From assembly GCA_018433245.1 (NCBI GenBank), contig JAHDRN010000007.1, positions 1 to 64,000 of the forward strand: DNA of 64,000 nucleotides. The letters run 5' to 3'. A program made the position numbers and the translations under genes. The notes beneath the pieces were generated by a model. It saw only the letters and a list, made by a program, of their open reading frames with translations, had not been told where the DNA came from and did no database searches. Positions 44,902 to 53,489 of this stretch are shown here, piece by piece (position 1 is the first letter of the stretch; each line of letters begins with the position of its first letter). Source of the DNA: Candidatus Proruminimicrobium quisquiliarum. GTDB lineage: Bacteria > Elusimicrobiota > Endomicrobiia > Endomicrobiales > Endomicrobiaceae.

Positions 44902-45852
44902 ATGGTTAAGGTTTACGGCAATAAGGCAACGAGATTCGGGTTCGGCGAAGCGCTTGTTGAACTCGGCAAAAAAGATGAAAAAATTTTTGTATTGGGCGCT
45001 GATACAGTTTCATCCGTGGCAATAAACGGTTTTCAAAAATCATTTCCGGAAAGATTTGCAAACGTCGGAATAGCCGAATCCAATATGCTCGGAATGGCTT
45101 CCGGACTTGCTTTGGCGGGTTTTGTTCCGTTTGTCGCTACATACGGCGTTTTCGCTTCGGGAAGACCCTGGGAACAAATAAGAACAACAATATGTTATTC
45201 TAATTTAAACGTAAAAATAGGAGGCTCTCATTCCGGACTTATGGTTGGTCCCGACGGAGCAACACATCAGGCTCTTGAAGAAATAGCAATCATGAGATGT
45301 CTTCCGAAAATGACTTTATTGTCTCCGTGCGACGCTATTGAAACAAAAAAAGCAACAATGGCGGCGGCTTATTTCAACGGCCCCGTCTATATAAGATACG
45401 GAAGAGAAAATATTCCCGTAATAACCGAAGAAACAGCTCCTTTTGAAATAGGAAAAGCGCAAATTATGAAAGAAGGACAAGACGTTTGCATAATGGCGAC
45501 CGGTACTATGGTTTATGAATCTCTGATGTCCGCGGAAATTCTTGAAAAAGAGGGAATAAACGCAAAAGTAATAAATATCCATACAATTAAACCTATCGAT
45601 GAAAAAGCTATAATTGACGCAGCAAAAGAATGCGGAGCAATCGTTACAGCCGAAGAACACCAGATTTTCGGAGGATTCGGTTCGGCAGTCGCCGAAGTCG
45701 TGGTTAAAAATATGCCTGTTCCGATGGAATTTATAGGAATGAAAGATTCCTTCGGAGAATCCGGAAAACCTTCGGAATTGATGGCAAAATTTGGATTAAA
45801 AGACGTTAATATCGTCAATGCCGTGAAAAAAGTTCTTTCAAGAAAGTCTTAA
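44902..45852 (+). CDS. Transketolase, C-terminal (PYR) subunit
   Basis: A 316-residue partner of the gene upstream. The pyrimidine-binding domain has FVLGADTVSS near 29-38, RFANVGIAESNMLGMASGLA near 51-70 and FATYGVF-like VPFVATYGVFASGR. The C-terminal transketolase domain (about 190-316) contains VITAEEHQIFGGFGSAVAEV-like sequence near 250. Together the subunits move C2 units between pentose and triose phosphates. Confidence 0.95.
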   Translation: MVKVYGNKATRFGFGEALVELGKKDEKIFVLGADTVSSVAINGFQKSFPERFANVGIAESNMLGMASGLALAGFVPFVATYGVFASGRPWEQIRTTICYSNLNVKIGGSHSGLMVGPDGATHQALEEIAIMRCLPKMTLLSPCDAIETKKATMAAAYFNGPVYIRYGRENIPVITEETAPFEIGKAQIMKEGQDVCIMATGTMVYESLMSAEILEKEGINAKVINIHTIKPIDEKAIIDAAKECGAIVTAEEHQIFGGFGSAVAEVVVKNMPVPMEFIGMKDSFGESGKPSELMAKFGLKDVNIVNAVKKVLSRKS

Positions 45853-45907
45853 ATCCTTATTGTAAATTATTGCGCTTTTAATACTATACCAATTTTAAGG
45901 CGGACAA

Positions 45908-47158
45908 ATGTCTGATACGAATAAAATTATATTAATAGTTTTAGACAGTTTGGGAGTCGGAGAACTGCCTGATGCACAAAAATATAAAGATAAAGGGTCA
46001 AATACTCTCAAACATATTTTTGAAAGCATGGATGAATATTTTACGCTTGACAATTTAGGCAAACTCGGACTTTATAATATCGTAGAATCTCCTTACGGAT
46101 ACAAACCGGAAGAAATCATAGGCAATTACGGCAAGATGGCTACACTGTCTCCTGCAAAAGATACGACTGCCGGACATTGGGAACTTGCCGGAATAGTACT
46201 TGATAAACCGTTTCCTACTTATCCTAACGGATTTCCCAAAGACTTGATTGAAGAATTTGAAAAAAGAATAGGGACAAAAACTTTAGGAAACTGCGTTGCT
46301 TCAGGCACAGAAATCATTCAAAGACTCGGCGATGAACATTGTAAAACGGGATTTCCTATCGTTTATACTTCGGCGGATTCCGTTTTTCAGATAGCCTGCC
46401 ACGAGGATCCTCAGATATTCGGATTTAAAAAACTTGAAGATATATGTCAAACAGCAAGAGAACTTTTACAAGGCGAACATGCAGTAGGCCGCGTAATAGC
46501 GCGTCCTTTCATAAAAATAAATAACGAATATATAAGAACGCCCAGACGCTTTGACCTTTCGCTTCTGCCTCCGGAAACGACAGTACTTGATAAAATAAAA
46601 AATACCGGCGGAAACGTAATAGCAATAGGCAAAATATCCGATATATTTGCCAAAAAAGGCATTACGCTTGAAAAACATACAAGCGGCAACGTAATAGGTA
46701 TTACAAACACGATAGAATATATTGTTGAGCCTAAAAAAATAAAAGAACTGCCTTACGGACTTTTTGAAGAAACTCCCGAAACAAATCCTTTTAAAAAAAA
46801 TTTAATATTCACTAATTTAGTTGATTTTGATATGTTGTGGGGACACAGAAGAGACGTAAATCTTTACGCTCAGGGGTTAAAATTTTTTGACAGACAGTTG
46901 CCTGATATAATGAATGCGATGTCGGAAGACGATATACTTATCATAACAGCCGACCACGGATGCGATCCGACGTATATGCAGCATACGGATCATACAAGAG
47001 AATATGTTCCTTTGCTTGTTTACGGAAAAAGTTTAAAACAAAATATAAATCTCGGTACAAGGAAAACTCTGGCCGACGTTGCCCAGACAATTGCCGACAT
47101 TTTTGAACTGACTCCTATGAAAAACGGCAAAAGTTTTAAGGATGAAATATTATTATGA
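45908..47158 (+). CDS. deoB: Phosphopentomutase
   Basis: Converts (deoxy)ribose 1-phosphate to the 5-phosphate, feeding DeoC and RpiB. This 416-residue alkaline-phosphatase-superfamily enzyme has the metal site VLDSLGVGELPDA near residue 11, the phosphoacceptor Thr in DTTAGHWELAG near 85-95, and TADHGCDPTYMQHTDHTRE near 340-360. It overlaps the next gene by 4 bases. Confidence 0.97.
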   Translation: MSDTNKIILIVLDSLGVGELPDAQKYKDKGSNTLKHIFESMDEYFTLDNLGKLGLYNIVESPYGYKPEEIIGNYGKMATLSPAKDTTAGHWELAGIVLDKPFPTYPNGFPKDLIEEFEKRIGTKTLGNCVASGTEIIQRLGDEHCKTGFPIVYTSADSVFQIACHEDPQIFGFKKLEDICQTARELLQGEHAVGRVIARPFIKINNEYIRTPRRFDLSLLPPETTVLDKIKNTGGNVIAIGKISDIFAKKGITLEKHTSGNVIGITNTIEYIVEPKKIKELPYGLFEETPETNPFKKNLIFTNLVDFDMLWGHRRDVNLYAQGLKFFDRQLPDIMNAMSEDDILIITADHGCDPTYMQHTDHTREYVPLLVYGKSLKQNINLGTRKTLADVAQTIADIFELTPMKNGKSFKDEILL

Positions 47159-47985
47159 AAAAACAAAATATATTGTTAAATTTAAAAAAAACAAAATCGT
47201 ATATTATAAAATTTTCAAAGTTTAAACCTAAAACCGCGATTATTTTAGGTTCCGGGCTTTCCGGAATTAAGGATTTAATAAAAGAACAAACTTCCATACC
47301 GTATTCAAAAATACCCGGTTTCAAACAAACAACCGTCAAAGGACATAAGGGAGAACTTGTTTTCGGAAAAATAAACGATAAGGAAGTTCTTTTGTTAAAC
47401 GGAAGATTCCATTATTACGAAGGCAACAGCATGAATGATATAACCTATCCTATACGGGTAATAAAAGAATTGGGCATCAACACGCTTATTATAACCTGCG
47501 CGGCAGGCGCAATAAATAAAAAATACTCAAACGGCGATATTGTCGTCATAAAAGACCATATAAACTTCATGTTTGATAATCCTTTGATAGGAGAACACTT
47601 TGAATATTTCGGAGAAAGATTTCCTGATTTAAGCGCCGTTTACGATATAAATTTAATAAATTCGGCAAAAAAAGCGGCCCGCACCGGTAAAATAAAATTG
47701 CATACGGGAGTTTATTTTGCCGTTAAAGGTCCGTCTTACGAAACAGCATCGGAAATATCGGCTTTTAGAAAATTGGGAGCAGACGTTATAGGAATGTCGC
47801 TAGCGCCTGAAGCGATTGTCGCCGGACAGGCAAACATGAAAGTTTTAGCTTTGGCGTATGTTTCAAATAAAGCGGCAGGCGTTTCAAAAAACAAAACAAC
47901 CCATTGCGAAGTGCTGGATACAGGCAAAAAAACAGGAATAAAAATGGCAAATCTCATAAAAAATATTCTAAAGGACATCGTGTGA
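47155..47985 (+). CDS. punA: Purine nucleoside phosphorylase (trimeric class)
   Basis: Phosphorolysis of purine (deoxy)nucleosides to base and (deoxy)ribose 1-phosphate. In the 276 residues, AIILGSGLSGIKDL is near 28-41, NGRFHYYEG near 83-91, TCAAGAINKKY near 119-129, and VYFAVKGPSYETASEISAFR near 190-209. Motifs fit the trimeric PNP/XapA class rather than hexameric DeoD. It overlaps deoB and the pyrimidine phosphorylase by 4 bases each. Confidence 0.94.
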   Translation: MKKQNILLNLKKTKSYIIKFSKFKPKTAIILGSGLSGIKDLIKEQTSIPYSKIPGFKQTTVKGHKGELVFGKINDKEVLLLNGRFHYYEGNSMNDITYPIRVIKELGINTLIITCAAGAINKKYSNGDIVVIKDHINFMFDNPLIGEHFEYFGERFPDLSAVYDINLINSAKKAARTGKIKLHTGVYFAVKGPSYETASEISAFRKLGADVIGMSLAPEAIVAGQANMKVLALAYVSNKAAGVSKNKTTHCEVLDTGKKTGIKMANLIKNILKDIV

Positions 47986-49283
47986 GAGCGTACGACATCA
48001 TTTTCAAAAAAAGAAATAACAAAAAACTTACTCAAAAAGAAATATTGTTCTTAATAAACGGTTATGCAAATAATGAAATCGCCGATTACCAGATGTCGGC
48101 TTTTTTAATGGCGGTCTATTTTTCCGGATTAGACGACGATGAGCTTTTTTATCTGACCGAAGCAATGGCAAAATCAGGAAAGATACTGAATCTGAACTCT
48201 TTAAAAACAACGGCGGATAAACATTCCACCGGCGGAGTCGGAGACGGAACGTCTCTTGTAGTCGCTCCGATAACGGCAAGCTGCGGGATTTACGTTCCGA
48301 TGATGTCCGGAAGAGCGTTGGGCCATACCGGAGGAACTCTTGACAAATTGGAATCAATTCCGGGGTTTAACGTTAATTTAGACATAAACAGTTTTATCGA
48401 TTTACTTAAAAAAAACAAAGCGGCTCTGATAGGCCAGACAAAAGAGATAGCTCCTGTTGATAAAAAAATGTACGCTTTAAGGGATGTTACCGCGACTGTT
48501 GAATCAATCCCGCTGATATGCGCAAGCATTATGTCAAAAAAAATAGCAGAAGGCGCCAAACATATAATCTTAGACGTAAAATTCGGAAACGGAGCGTTTA
48601 TTGAAAATTACGACGACGCAAAAAAACTCGCTGAAAAAATGGTAAATATAGGAAAAATGTTTAAAAGAAAAATGACCGCAATATTATCGGATATGAATAC
48701 TCCTTTGGGAAACGCGATAGGAAATTCTCTTGAAGTCATACAGGCTGTTGAAGTCTTAAAGGGAAATATAAAAAATGATTTTTACCAATTATGCATAGAG
48801 CTTTCTTCTCTTATGATTTATTCGTCCGGCGCGGCAAAAGACAAAGAAACCGCAAAAAAACTCGCTGAAAAACAAATAGTTTCAGGCAAGGCTCTCAAAA
48901 AATTCAGGCAAATAATTGAATCTCAAAACGGGAATTCAAAAGTTATTGACGATTATTCTTTATTCGGCCAATCTAAAAATATACTTGCCGTAAAATCCGA
49001 AAAAAGCGGTTTTGTCAATTCAATGAACGCAAGAAATTTCGGCATAGCCTCATGCATGCTTGGTGCCGGAAGATTAAAAAAAGAAGACGCCGTTGACCAT
49101 GCGGCGGGAATTACTCTAAATAAAAAAACAGGCGATTTCGTAAAATCCGGAGAAACTCTCGCAAAAATTCATTTCACAAATTGCGAAAATCCCGATAACA
49201 TTAAAAAAATGATAAAATTATCGTATAATATTTCCGATGTAAAACCTGATAAAGTAAATTTATTTAAAGATATAATAACTTAG
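47982..49283 (+). CDS. pdp: Pyrimidine-nucleoside phosphorylase
   Basis: Phosphorolysis of thymidine, deoxyuridine and perhaps uridine. About 433 residues from the GTG at 47982 (GTGA overlap with punA), which gives the usual N-terminus RAYDIIFKKRNNKKLT. Markers are ADKHSTGGVGDGTSLV near 80-95, the signature GRALGHTGGTLDKLESIPG near 109-127, and DVKFGNGAF near 190-198. A C-terminal phosphorylase domain (AAGITLNKKTGDFVKSGE) is present. Longer in-frame starts upstream lie inside punA and are rejected. Confidence 0.94.
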   Translation: MRAYDIIFKKRNNKKLTQKEILFLINGYANNEIADYQMSAFLMAVYFSGLDDDELFYLTEAMAKSGKILNLNSLKTTADKHSTGGVGDGTSLVVAPITASCGIYVPMMSGRALGHTGGTLDKLESIPGFNVNLDINSFIDLLKKNKAALIGQTKEIAPVDKKMYALRDVTATVESIPLICASIMSKKIAEGAKHIILDVKFGNGAFIENYDDAKKLAEKMVNIGKMFKRKMTAILSDMNTPLGNAIGNSLEVIQAVEVLKGNIKNDFYQLCIELSSLMIYSSGAAKDKETAKKLAEKQIVSGKALKKFRQIIESQNGNSKVIDDYSLFGQSKNILAVKSEKSGFVNSMNARNFGIASCMLGAGRLKKEDAVDHAAGITLNKKTGDFVKSGETLAKIHFTNCENPDNIKKMIKLSYNISDVKPDKVNLFKDIIT

Positions 49284-49291
49284 AGGACTAA

Positions 49292-51295
49292 TTGCAGCCG
49301 AACAAATGGATACTGCCAGAAATTAATAAAGAAGAATTATCGGTTCTTACGCAAAACAACAGTATAAGCCCTGTTGTCGCAAGGGTTTTGCTGTCCAGAG
49401 GTTTAACGTCAGCCGAAAGCATAAATGATTTTTTATTCCCTAAAAAAGAAGATTTGTTTAATCCGTTTTTGCTTGACGATTGTTATAAAGCCGTTGTAAA
49501 AATAAAGGATGCCGTTGAAAACCAGCAGTCCGTTCTTATTTATGCCGACAGAGACGTTGATGGCATAACATCGCTTGTAATTTTATTTAATACCATTAAA
49601 ACTTTAGGCGGAAACGTTGATTGGTATATTCCTTCCGACGAAGGATACGGAATTTCAAAGGATGTTCTTGATAAATATAGCAAATCCGGAATTAAACTTG
49701 TAATAAGCGTTGACTGCGGAATATCATCCGTTGACGAAATAGCATACGCAAACAGTTTGGGGATGCAGGTTATAGTAACAGACCACCATGCTCCTCCTGA
49801 AATTCTGCCGGACGCTTACGCTATAGTAAATCCTAAAAAACTCACATGCTCATATCCTTTCAAAGAACTTGCCGGATGCGGCGTTTCCTTTAAAGTTTCT
49901 CAGGCGCTTATGCAAACTTACGGCAGAAATTTTGATAAAAATCTTTTTGCCGTTTCCGTAAGAGAACAAAACGGGGATTTTGAATTGTTTGCGATAAAAT
50001 TACGGAACGATATTATAATTGAACAAAAAGAATTTCATCTGCAAAAAAAAGACATAAAAACTTTTTTTGATTATGCCGGAGATTCGCTTATTATAACTAA
50101 CGGCAATAATCCTTTATTTGAAAACACGGATAATAAAATTATTTTAGTAAATTATTCCGAAAATCCGCCGTCGTTAAAAGAAGAAGCTTTCGGAATTTTA
50201 TCTGAATACAGAAAAAACGAACTTGCGCAGGACAGAAGAATGTCCGCTTTTTACGATGATAACGTTGATTTGACAGCACTCGGAACAATCGCAGACATTG
50301 TCCCTCTTACAAGCGAAAACAGAATATTCGTAAAATCAGGGCTCGATATTATAAATAAAAATCCGGCAAAAAGACACGGTTTGTCTTTTATAATAGAAGA
50401 ATATATAAAAAATTCAAACACCATATCGGCAAAACTTATATCATGGAATATAACGCCCGTATTAAACGCCGCAGGCAGAATGTCAAAAGCCGATATCTCG
50501 GCAAAATTACTGCTTGCTGAAGACAAAAATCAGGCCGAAGATATTTTTGTCGAACTTAAAAAATTAAATAACGACAGGAAGCATCTTCAGGTTGAAAATA
50601 TAAAACATTTTGAAAATATAATTAATCAGCAGTGCGATATTGAAAAAGATAAGATTTTGGTCGTTCTTGCCGAAGGGCTATGCCACGGCGTAACGGGAAT
50701 TGTCGCCTCACAATTTGTAAAACTATACTCAAAACCTACAATTTTATTAATTTCCGACGGGCAATATGCCGTAGGGGCATGCAGATCAATAGAAGGATTT
50801 GACATAGTCAGCGCTCTTGAAAAAACAAAAGATTTGCTTGTCAAATACGGCGGACACTGCCAGGCGGCGGGTTTTACCATAGAAATTTCCAAATTGGACG
50901 AATTCAGAAAAAGGCTGAAAGAAATTTCGGAAAATTTAATATCAACGGAAATGGTCGCAAAAAAAATATATATTGACTGCGAATTGAAAATAACCGATAT
51001 AAACAAAAAAACATATACCGATTTGAGTCTGCTTGAACCGTTCGGAAGCGCAAATAATACTCCCGTATTTATGATGAAAAACGTTGAATTTACGGAAATT
51101 TCAAACATAGGACAGACAGGAGAGCATTTAAAACTTAAAGTTTTGCAGAACGGAACTTCCGTAAACGCATTATTTTGGCATGGAGTTAAATACGAAGATA
51201 TGTTAAAATATAAAGGAAAGTTTGATATTGTTTTTAATATGGAAATGAACAGAGACAATATACAGTTGTCAATTATTGACATAAATAATATATGA
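49292..51295 (+). CDS. recJ: Single-stranded-DNA exonuclease RecJ with an internal insertion
   Basis: A 667-residue 5'-3' ssDNA exonuclease. DHH domain: DRDVDG (86-91), VDCG (140-143) and TDHH (163-166). DHHA1 domain: GVTGIVASQ, KYGGHCQAAGF, and a C-terminal OB-like domain. About 118 residues (207-324) separate GCGVSFKVSQAL from DLTALGTIADIVPL, some 80 more than usual; the extra part starts FAVSVREQNGDFELFAIKL. The start is TTG at 49292 with AGAGGA 6 bases upstream. Lying among nucleoside-degrading enzymes, it might feed DNA breakdown as well as repair; that role is inference. Confidence 0.92.
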   Translation: MQPNKWILPEINKEELSVLTQNNSISPVVARVLLSRGLTSAESINDFLFPKKEDLFNPFLLDDCYKAVVKIKDAVENQQSVLIYADRDVDGITSLVILFNTIKTLGGNVDWYIPSDEGYGISKDVLDKYSKSGIKLVISVDCGISSVDEIAYANSLGMQVIVTDHHAPPEILPDAYAIVNPKKLTCSYPFKELAGCGVSFKVSQALMQTYGRNFDKNLFAVSVREQNGDFELFAIKLRNDIIIEQKEFHLQKKDIKTFFDYAGDSLIITNGNNPLFENTDNKIILVNYSENPPSLKEEAFGILSEYRKNELAQDRRMSAFYDDNVDLTALGTIADIVPLTSENRIFVKSGLDIINKNPAKRHGLSFIIEEYIKNSNTISAKLISWNITPVLNAAGRMSKADISAKLLLAEDKNQAEDIFVELKKLNNDRKHLQVENIKHFENIINQQCDIEKDKILVVLAEGLCHGVTGIVASQFVKLYSKPTILLISDGQYAVGACRSIEGFDIVSALEKTKDLLVKYGGHCQAAGFTIEISKLDEFRKRLKEISENLISTEMVAKKIYIDCELKITDINKKTYTDLSLLEPFGSANNTPVFMMKNVEFTEISNIGQTGEHLKLKVLQNGTSVNALFWHGVKYEDMLKYKGKFDIVFNMEMNRDNIQLSIIDINNI

Positions 51296-51306
51296 CAGGG
51301 GGAAAA

Positions 51307-52188
51307 ATGCAGAAAACAATTGAGCCGGTAAAAATCGCGGTAATAGGCGGCAGCGGAATCAGCGAATTAAGCGGAATCGAAAATGTCTCGGAAATAGAAA
51401 TAGACACTCCTTTCGGAAAACCTTCTGCGCCGGTTACGGTCGGAACGCTTGACGGCGTAAGATGCGCTTTTTTGCCCAGACACGGAAAAGGCCATGTCAT
51501 TTTGCCTAATGAGATAAACGTAAGGGCGAATATATACGCTTTGAAATTGATAGGAGTTGAACAGATTATAGCTCTTACGGCCGTCGGTTCTTTGCAGGAA
51601 TCAATAAAACCAAAAGATTTTGTAATACCGGAACAGGTATTTGACAGAACTAAAAACAGAATCAATACGTTTTTCGGAAACGGCATAGTTGCCCATGTCG
51701 GAATGGCAGATCCTTTCTGTAACGGAGTAAGAGATATAATTCATAAAACAGTTACTGAACTCGGAATAAACCATCATTTCAGCGATACGACTTACGTCTG
51801 TATTGACGGACCGCAGTTTTCAACAAGAGCTGAATCAAAAGTAAACAGAGAAAACGGATTTTCAATAGTAGGAATGACTGCGCTGCCGGAAGCAAAATTA
51901 GCCAGAGAAGCCGAAATTTGTTACGCAAATATATCTTTGGTTACAGATTATGACGTTTGGAAAATAGGAGAAGAAGTCGGCGTTGAAAAAGTTTTGGAAG
52001 TAATGTCCGCCAATATAAATACCTGCAAAAAACTTATAAAACAGCTTATACCGAAACTTGCCCAAAGAGAAATTTCATGTCAGTGCGGTTCGGCCCTAAA
52101 ATATGCCGTACAATCGGCGCCTGAAACAATCAAAAAAGCGCCTTCATATCCGGCTCTTAAATTACTTTTGGATAAATATTTTAAATAG
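51307..52188 (+). CDS. mtnP: S-methyl-5'-thioadenosine phosphorylase
   Basis: Cleaves methylthioadenosine to adenine and methylthioribose 1-phosphate. About 293 residues: VIGGSGISELSGI near the start, FLPRHGKGHVILPNEINVRA near 57-76, TAVGSLQ near 96-102, CIDGPQFSTRAES near 165-177 and GMTALPEAKLAREAEICY near 187-204. I start it at the ATG at 51307 because AGGGGG lies just upstream; an in-frame ATG at 51292 would overlap recJ. It could also act on other 6-aminopurine nucleosides. Confidence 0.93.
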   Translation: MQKTIEPVKIAVIGGSGISELSGIENVSEIEIDTPFGKPSAPVTVGTLDGVRCAFLPRHGKGHVILPNEINVRANIYALKLIGVEQIIALTAVGSLQESIKPKDFVIPEQVFDRTKNRINTFFGNGIVAHVGMADPFCNGVRDIIHKTVTELGINHHFSDTTYVCIDGPQFSTRAESKVNRENGFSIVGMTALPEAKLAREAEICYANISLVTDYDVWKIGEEVGVEKVLEVMSANINTCKKLIKQLIPKLAQREISCQCGSALKYAVQSAPETIKKAPSYPALKLLLDKYFK

Positions 52189-52197
52189 AGGCATTTC

Positions 52198-53103
52198 ATG
52201 TCCGTTATAATAGTCGGCTCCGTTGCTCTTGATACGATTGAAGCCGGCGGAAAAAAAGTGAAAGAAGTATTGGGCGGATCTGCGGTTTACGCTTCCGTCG
52301 CTTCCTCTTTTTTGTCAAAAACGTCAATAATATCCGCCGCCGGAAAAGATTTCCCCGAAAAATATATAAATATGTTTAAAAAACATAGAATAGATGTTTC
52401 AGGCCTTCAAATAGCCGACGGCAAAACTTTCAGATGGAAAGGAAAATATTCATGCGACTTCAATAATGCCGTGACGTTGCATACAAAATTAAATGTTTTT
52501 AAAAATTTTAAACCGATAATACAAAATAAAAACGGCGGATATCTGCTTTTGGCGAATATTGATCCCGATATACAGTTTCAAGCGCTGAAAAATCTGTGCA
52601 ATATAAAACTTGTCGCTTTGGACACAATGAATCTGTGGATAAAAACAAAAATAAAAAAACTGAAAAATCTTTTCAAATTAACGGATATTTTGTTTGTAAA
52701 CGAGGAAGAAGCAAAACAGTTTACAGGTAAAAAAAATATAATTGCGGCAGCAAAAGCATTGTCTGAAACAGGCCCCGCAATTATAATAATAAAAAGAGGG
52801 GAATACGGCTCGTTTCTGTTTAAAAAAAATGAGATGTTTTTTGTTCCGTCCTATCCCGTAGAAAAAGTTACCGATACGACCGGCGCAGGCGATACATTCG
52901 CAGGAGCTTTTATTTCATATGTTGAATCCGAGAAAAACTTATCTTCGCCTGTTTTGAAACATGCAATGTTTTACGCCGCCGTTATGGCTTCTTTCAATAT
53001 TGAATCTTTCAGCATCAGCAGATTGTCAAATCTTACAAAAAAAGAAATATCGGCAAGACTTTATTCGTTAAAAAAAATAACGGAGTTAAGCCATGAAAAA
53101 TAA
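52198..53103 (+). CDS. PfkB-family kinase, probable nucleoside or sugar kinase
   Basis: This 301-residue ribokinase-fold enzyme opens with VIIVGSVALDTIEAGG and LGGSAVYASVASSFL, and the anion hole with catalytic Asp is in DTTGAGDTFAGAFISY near 220-235. The RWKGKYSCDFNNAVTLHTKL region is a feature of PfkB proteins I associate with mtnP neighbourhoods. The likely substrate is a nucleoside, ribose or a methylthioribose-related sugar; the sequence does not decide. It overlaps cdd by 11 bases. Confidence 0.85.
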   Translation: MSVIIVGSVALDTIEAGGKKVKEVLGGSAVYASVASSFLSKTSIISAAGKDFPEKYINMFKKHRIDVSGLQIADGKTFRWKGKYSCDFNNAVTLHTKLNVFKNFKPIIQNKNGGYLLLANIDPDIQFQALKNLCNIKLVALDTMNLWIKTKIKKLKNLFKLTDILFVNEEEAKQFTGKKNIIAAAKALSETGPAIIIIKRGEYGSFLFKKNEMFFVPSYPVEKVTDTTGAGDTFAGAFISYVESEKNLSSPVLKHAMFYAAVMASFNIESFSISRLSNLTKKEISARLYSLKKITELSHEK

Positions 53104-53488
53104 AAAAGAACTTTATAAAAAATTGATGGCTATTGCGAAGAAAGCCTCAAAAAACAGTTACAGCCCGTATTCAAAATTTAAAGTGGGATGCGCCGTGCTT
53201 TGCTCAAACGGCGAAATTTATACCGGAACAAATATTGAAAATGCATCTTACGGACTGTCAATATGCGCGGAACGAACTGCTATATTCAACGCGGTTTCAA
53301 ACGGCAATACAAAAATTGAAGCCGTCGCGGTTTATACTCCTTATAAATACGTTACTCCGTGCGGAGCATGCAGACAGGTTATTTCGGAATTTACAAAAAA
53401 CGCCGATATTATTTATAATTCAAAAATAGGCATAAAAATAACAAATATTAAAAAGCTTTTACCTGATTCATTTTGTTTAAAATCATAA
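53093..53488 (+). CDS. cdd: Cytidine deaminase
   Basis: Deaminates (deoxy)cytidine to (deoxy)uridine so that the pyrimidine phosphorylase can act on it. The 131-residue tetrameric form has the zinc site CAERTAIFNAV near 55-65 (Cys ligand, catalytic Glu) and PCGACRQV near 86-93 (two Cys ligands). SYSPYSKFKVGCAV is the usual N-terminal motif. It lies inside the operon, directly before the phosphate transporter. Confidence 0.97.
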   Translation: MKNKKELYKKLMAIAKKASKNSYSPYSKFKVGCAVLCSNGEIYTGTNIENASYGLSICAERTAIFNAVSNGNTKIEAVAVYTPYKYVTPCGACRQVISEFTKNADIIYNSKIGIKITNIKKLLPDSFCLKS

Positions 53489-53489
53489 A

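Noticed and set aside
47904-47981. Upstream in-frame ATG for the pyrimidine phosphorylase
   Set aside because: It would add 26 residues unlike the family inside punA; the GTG at 47982 gives the normal N-terminus and a coupled GTGA overlap.
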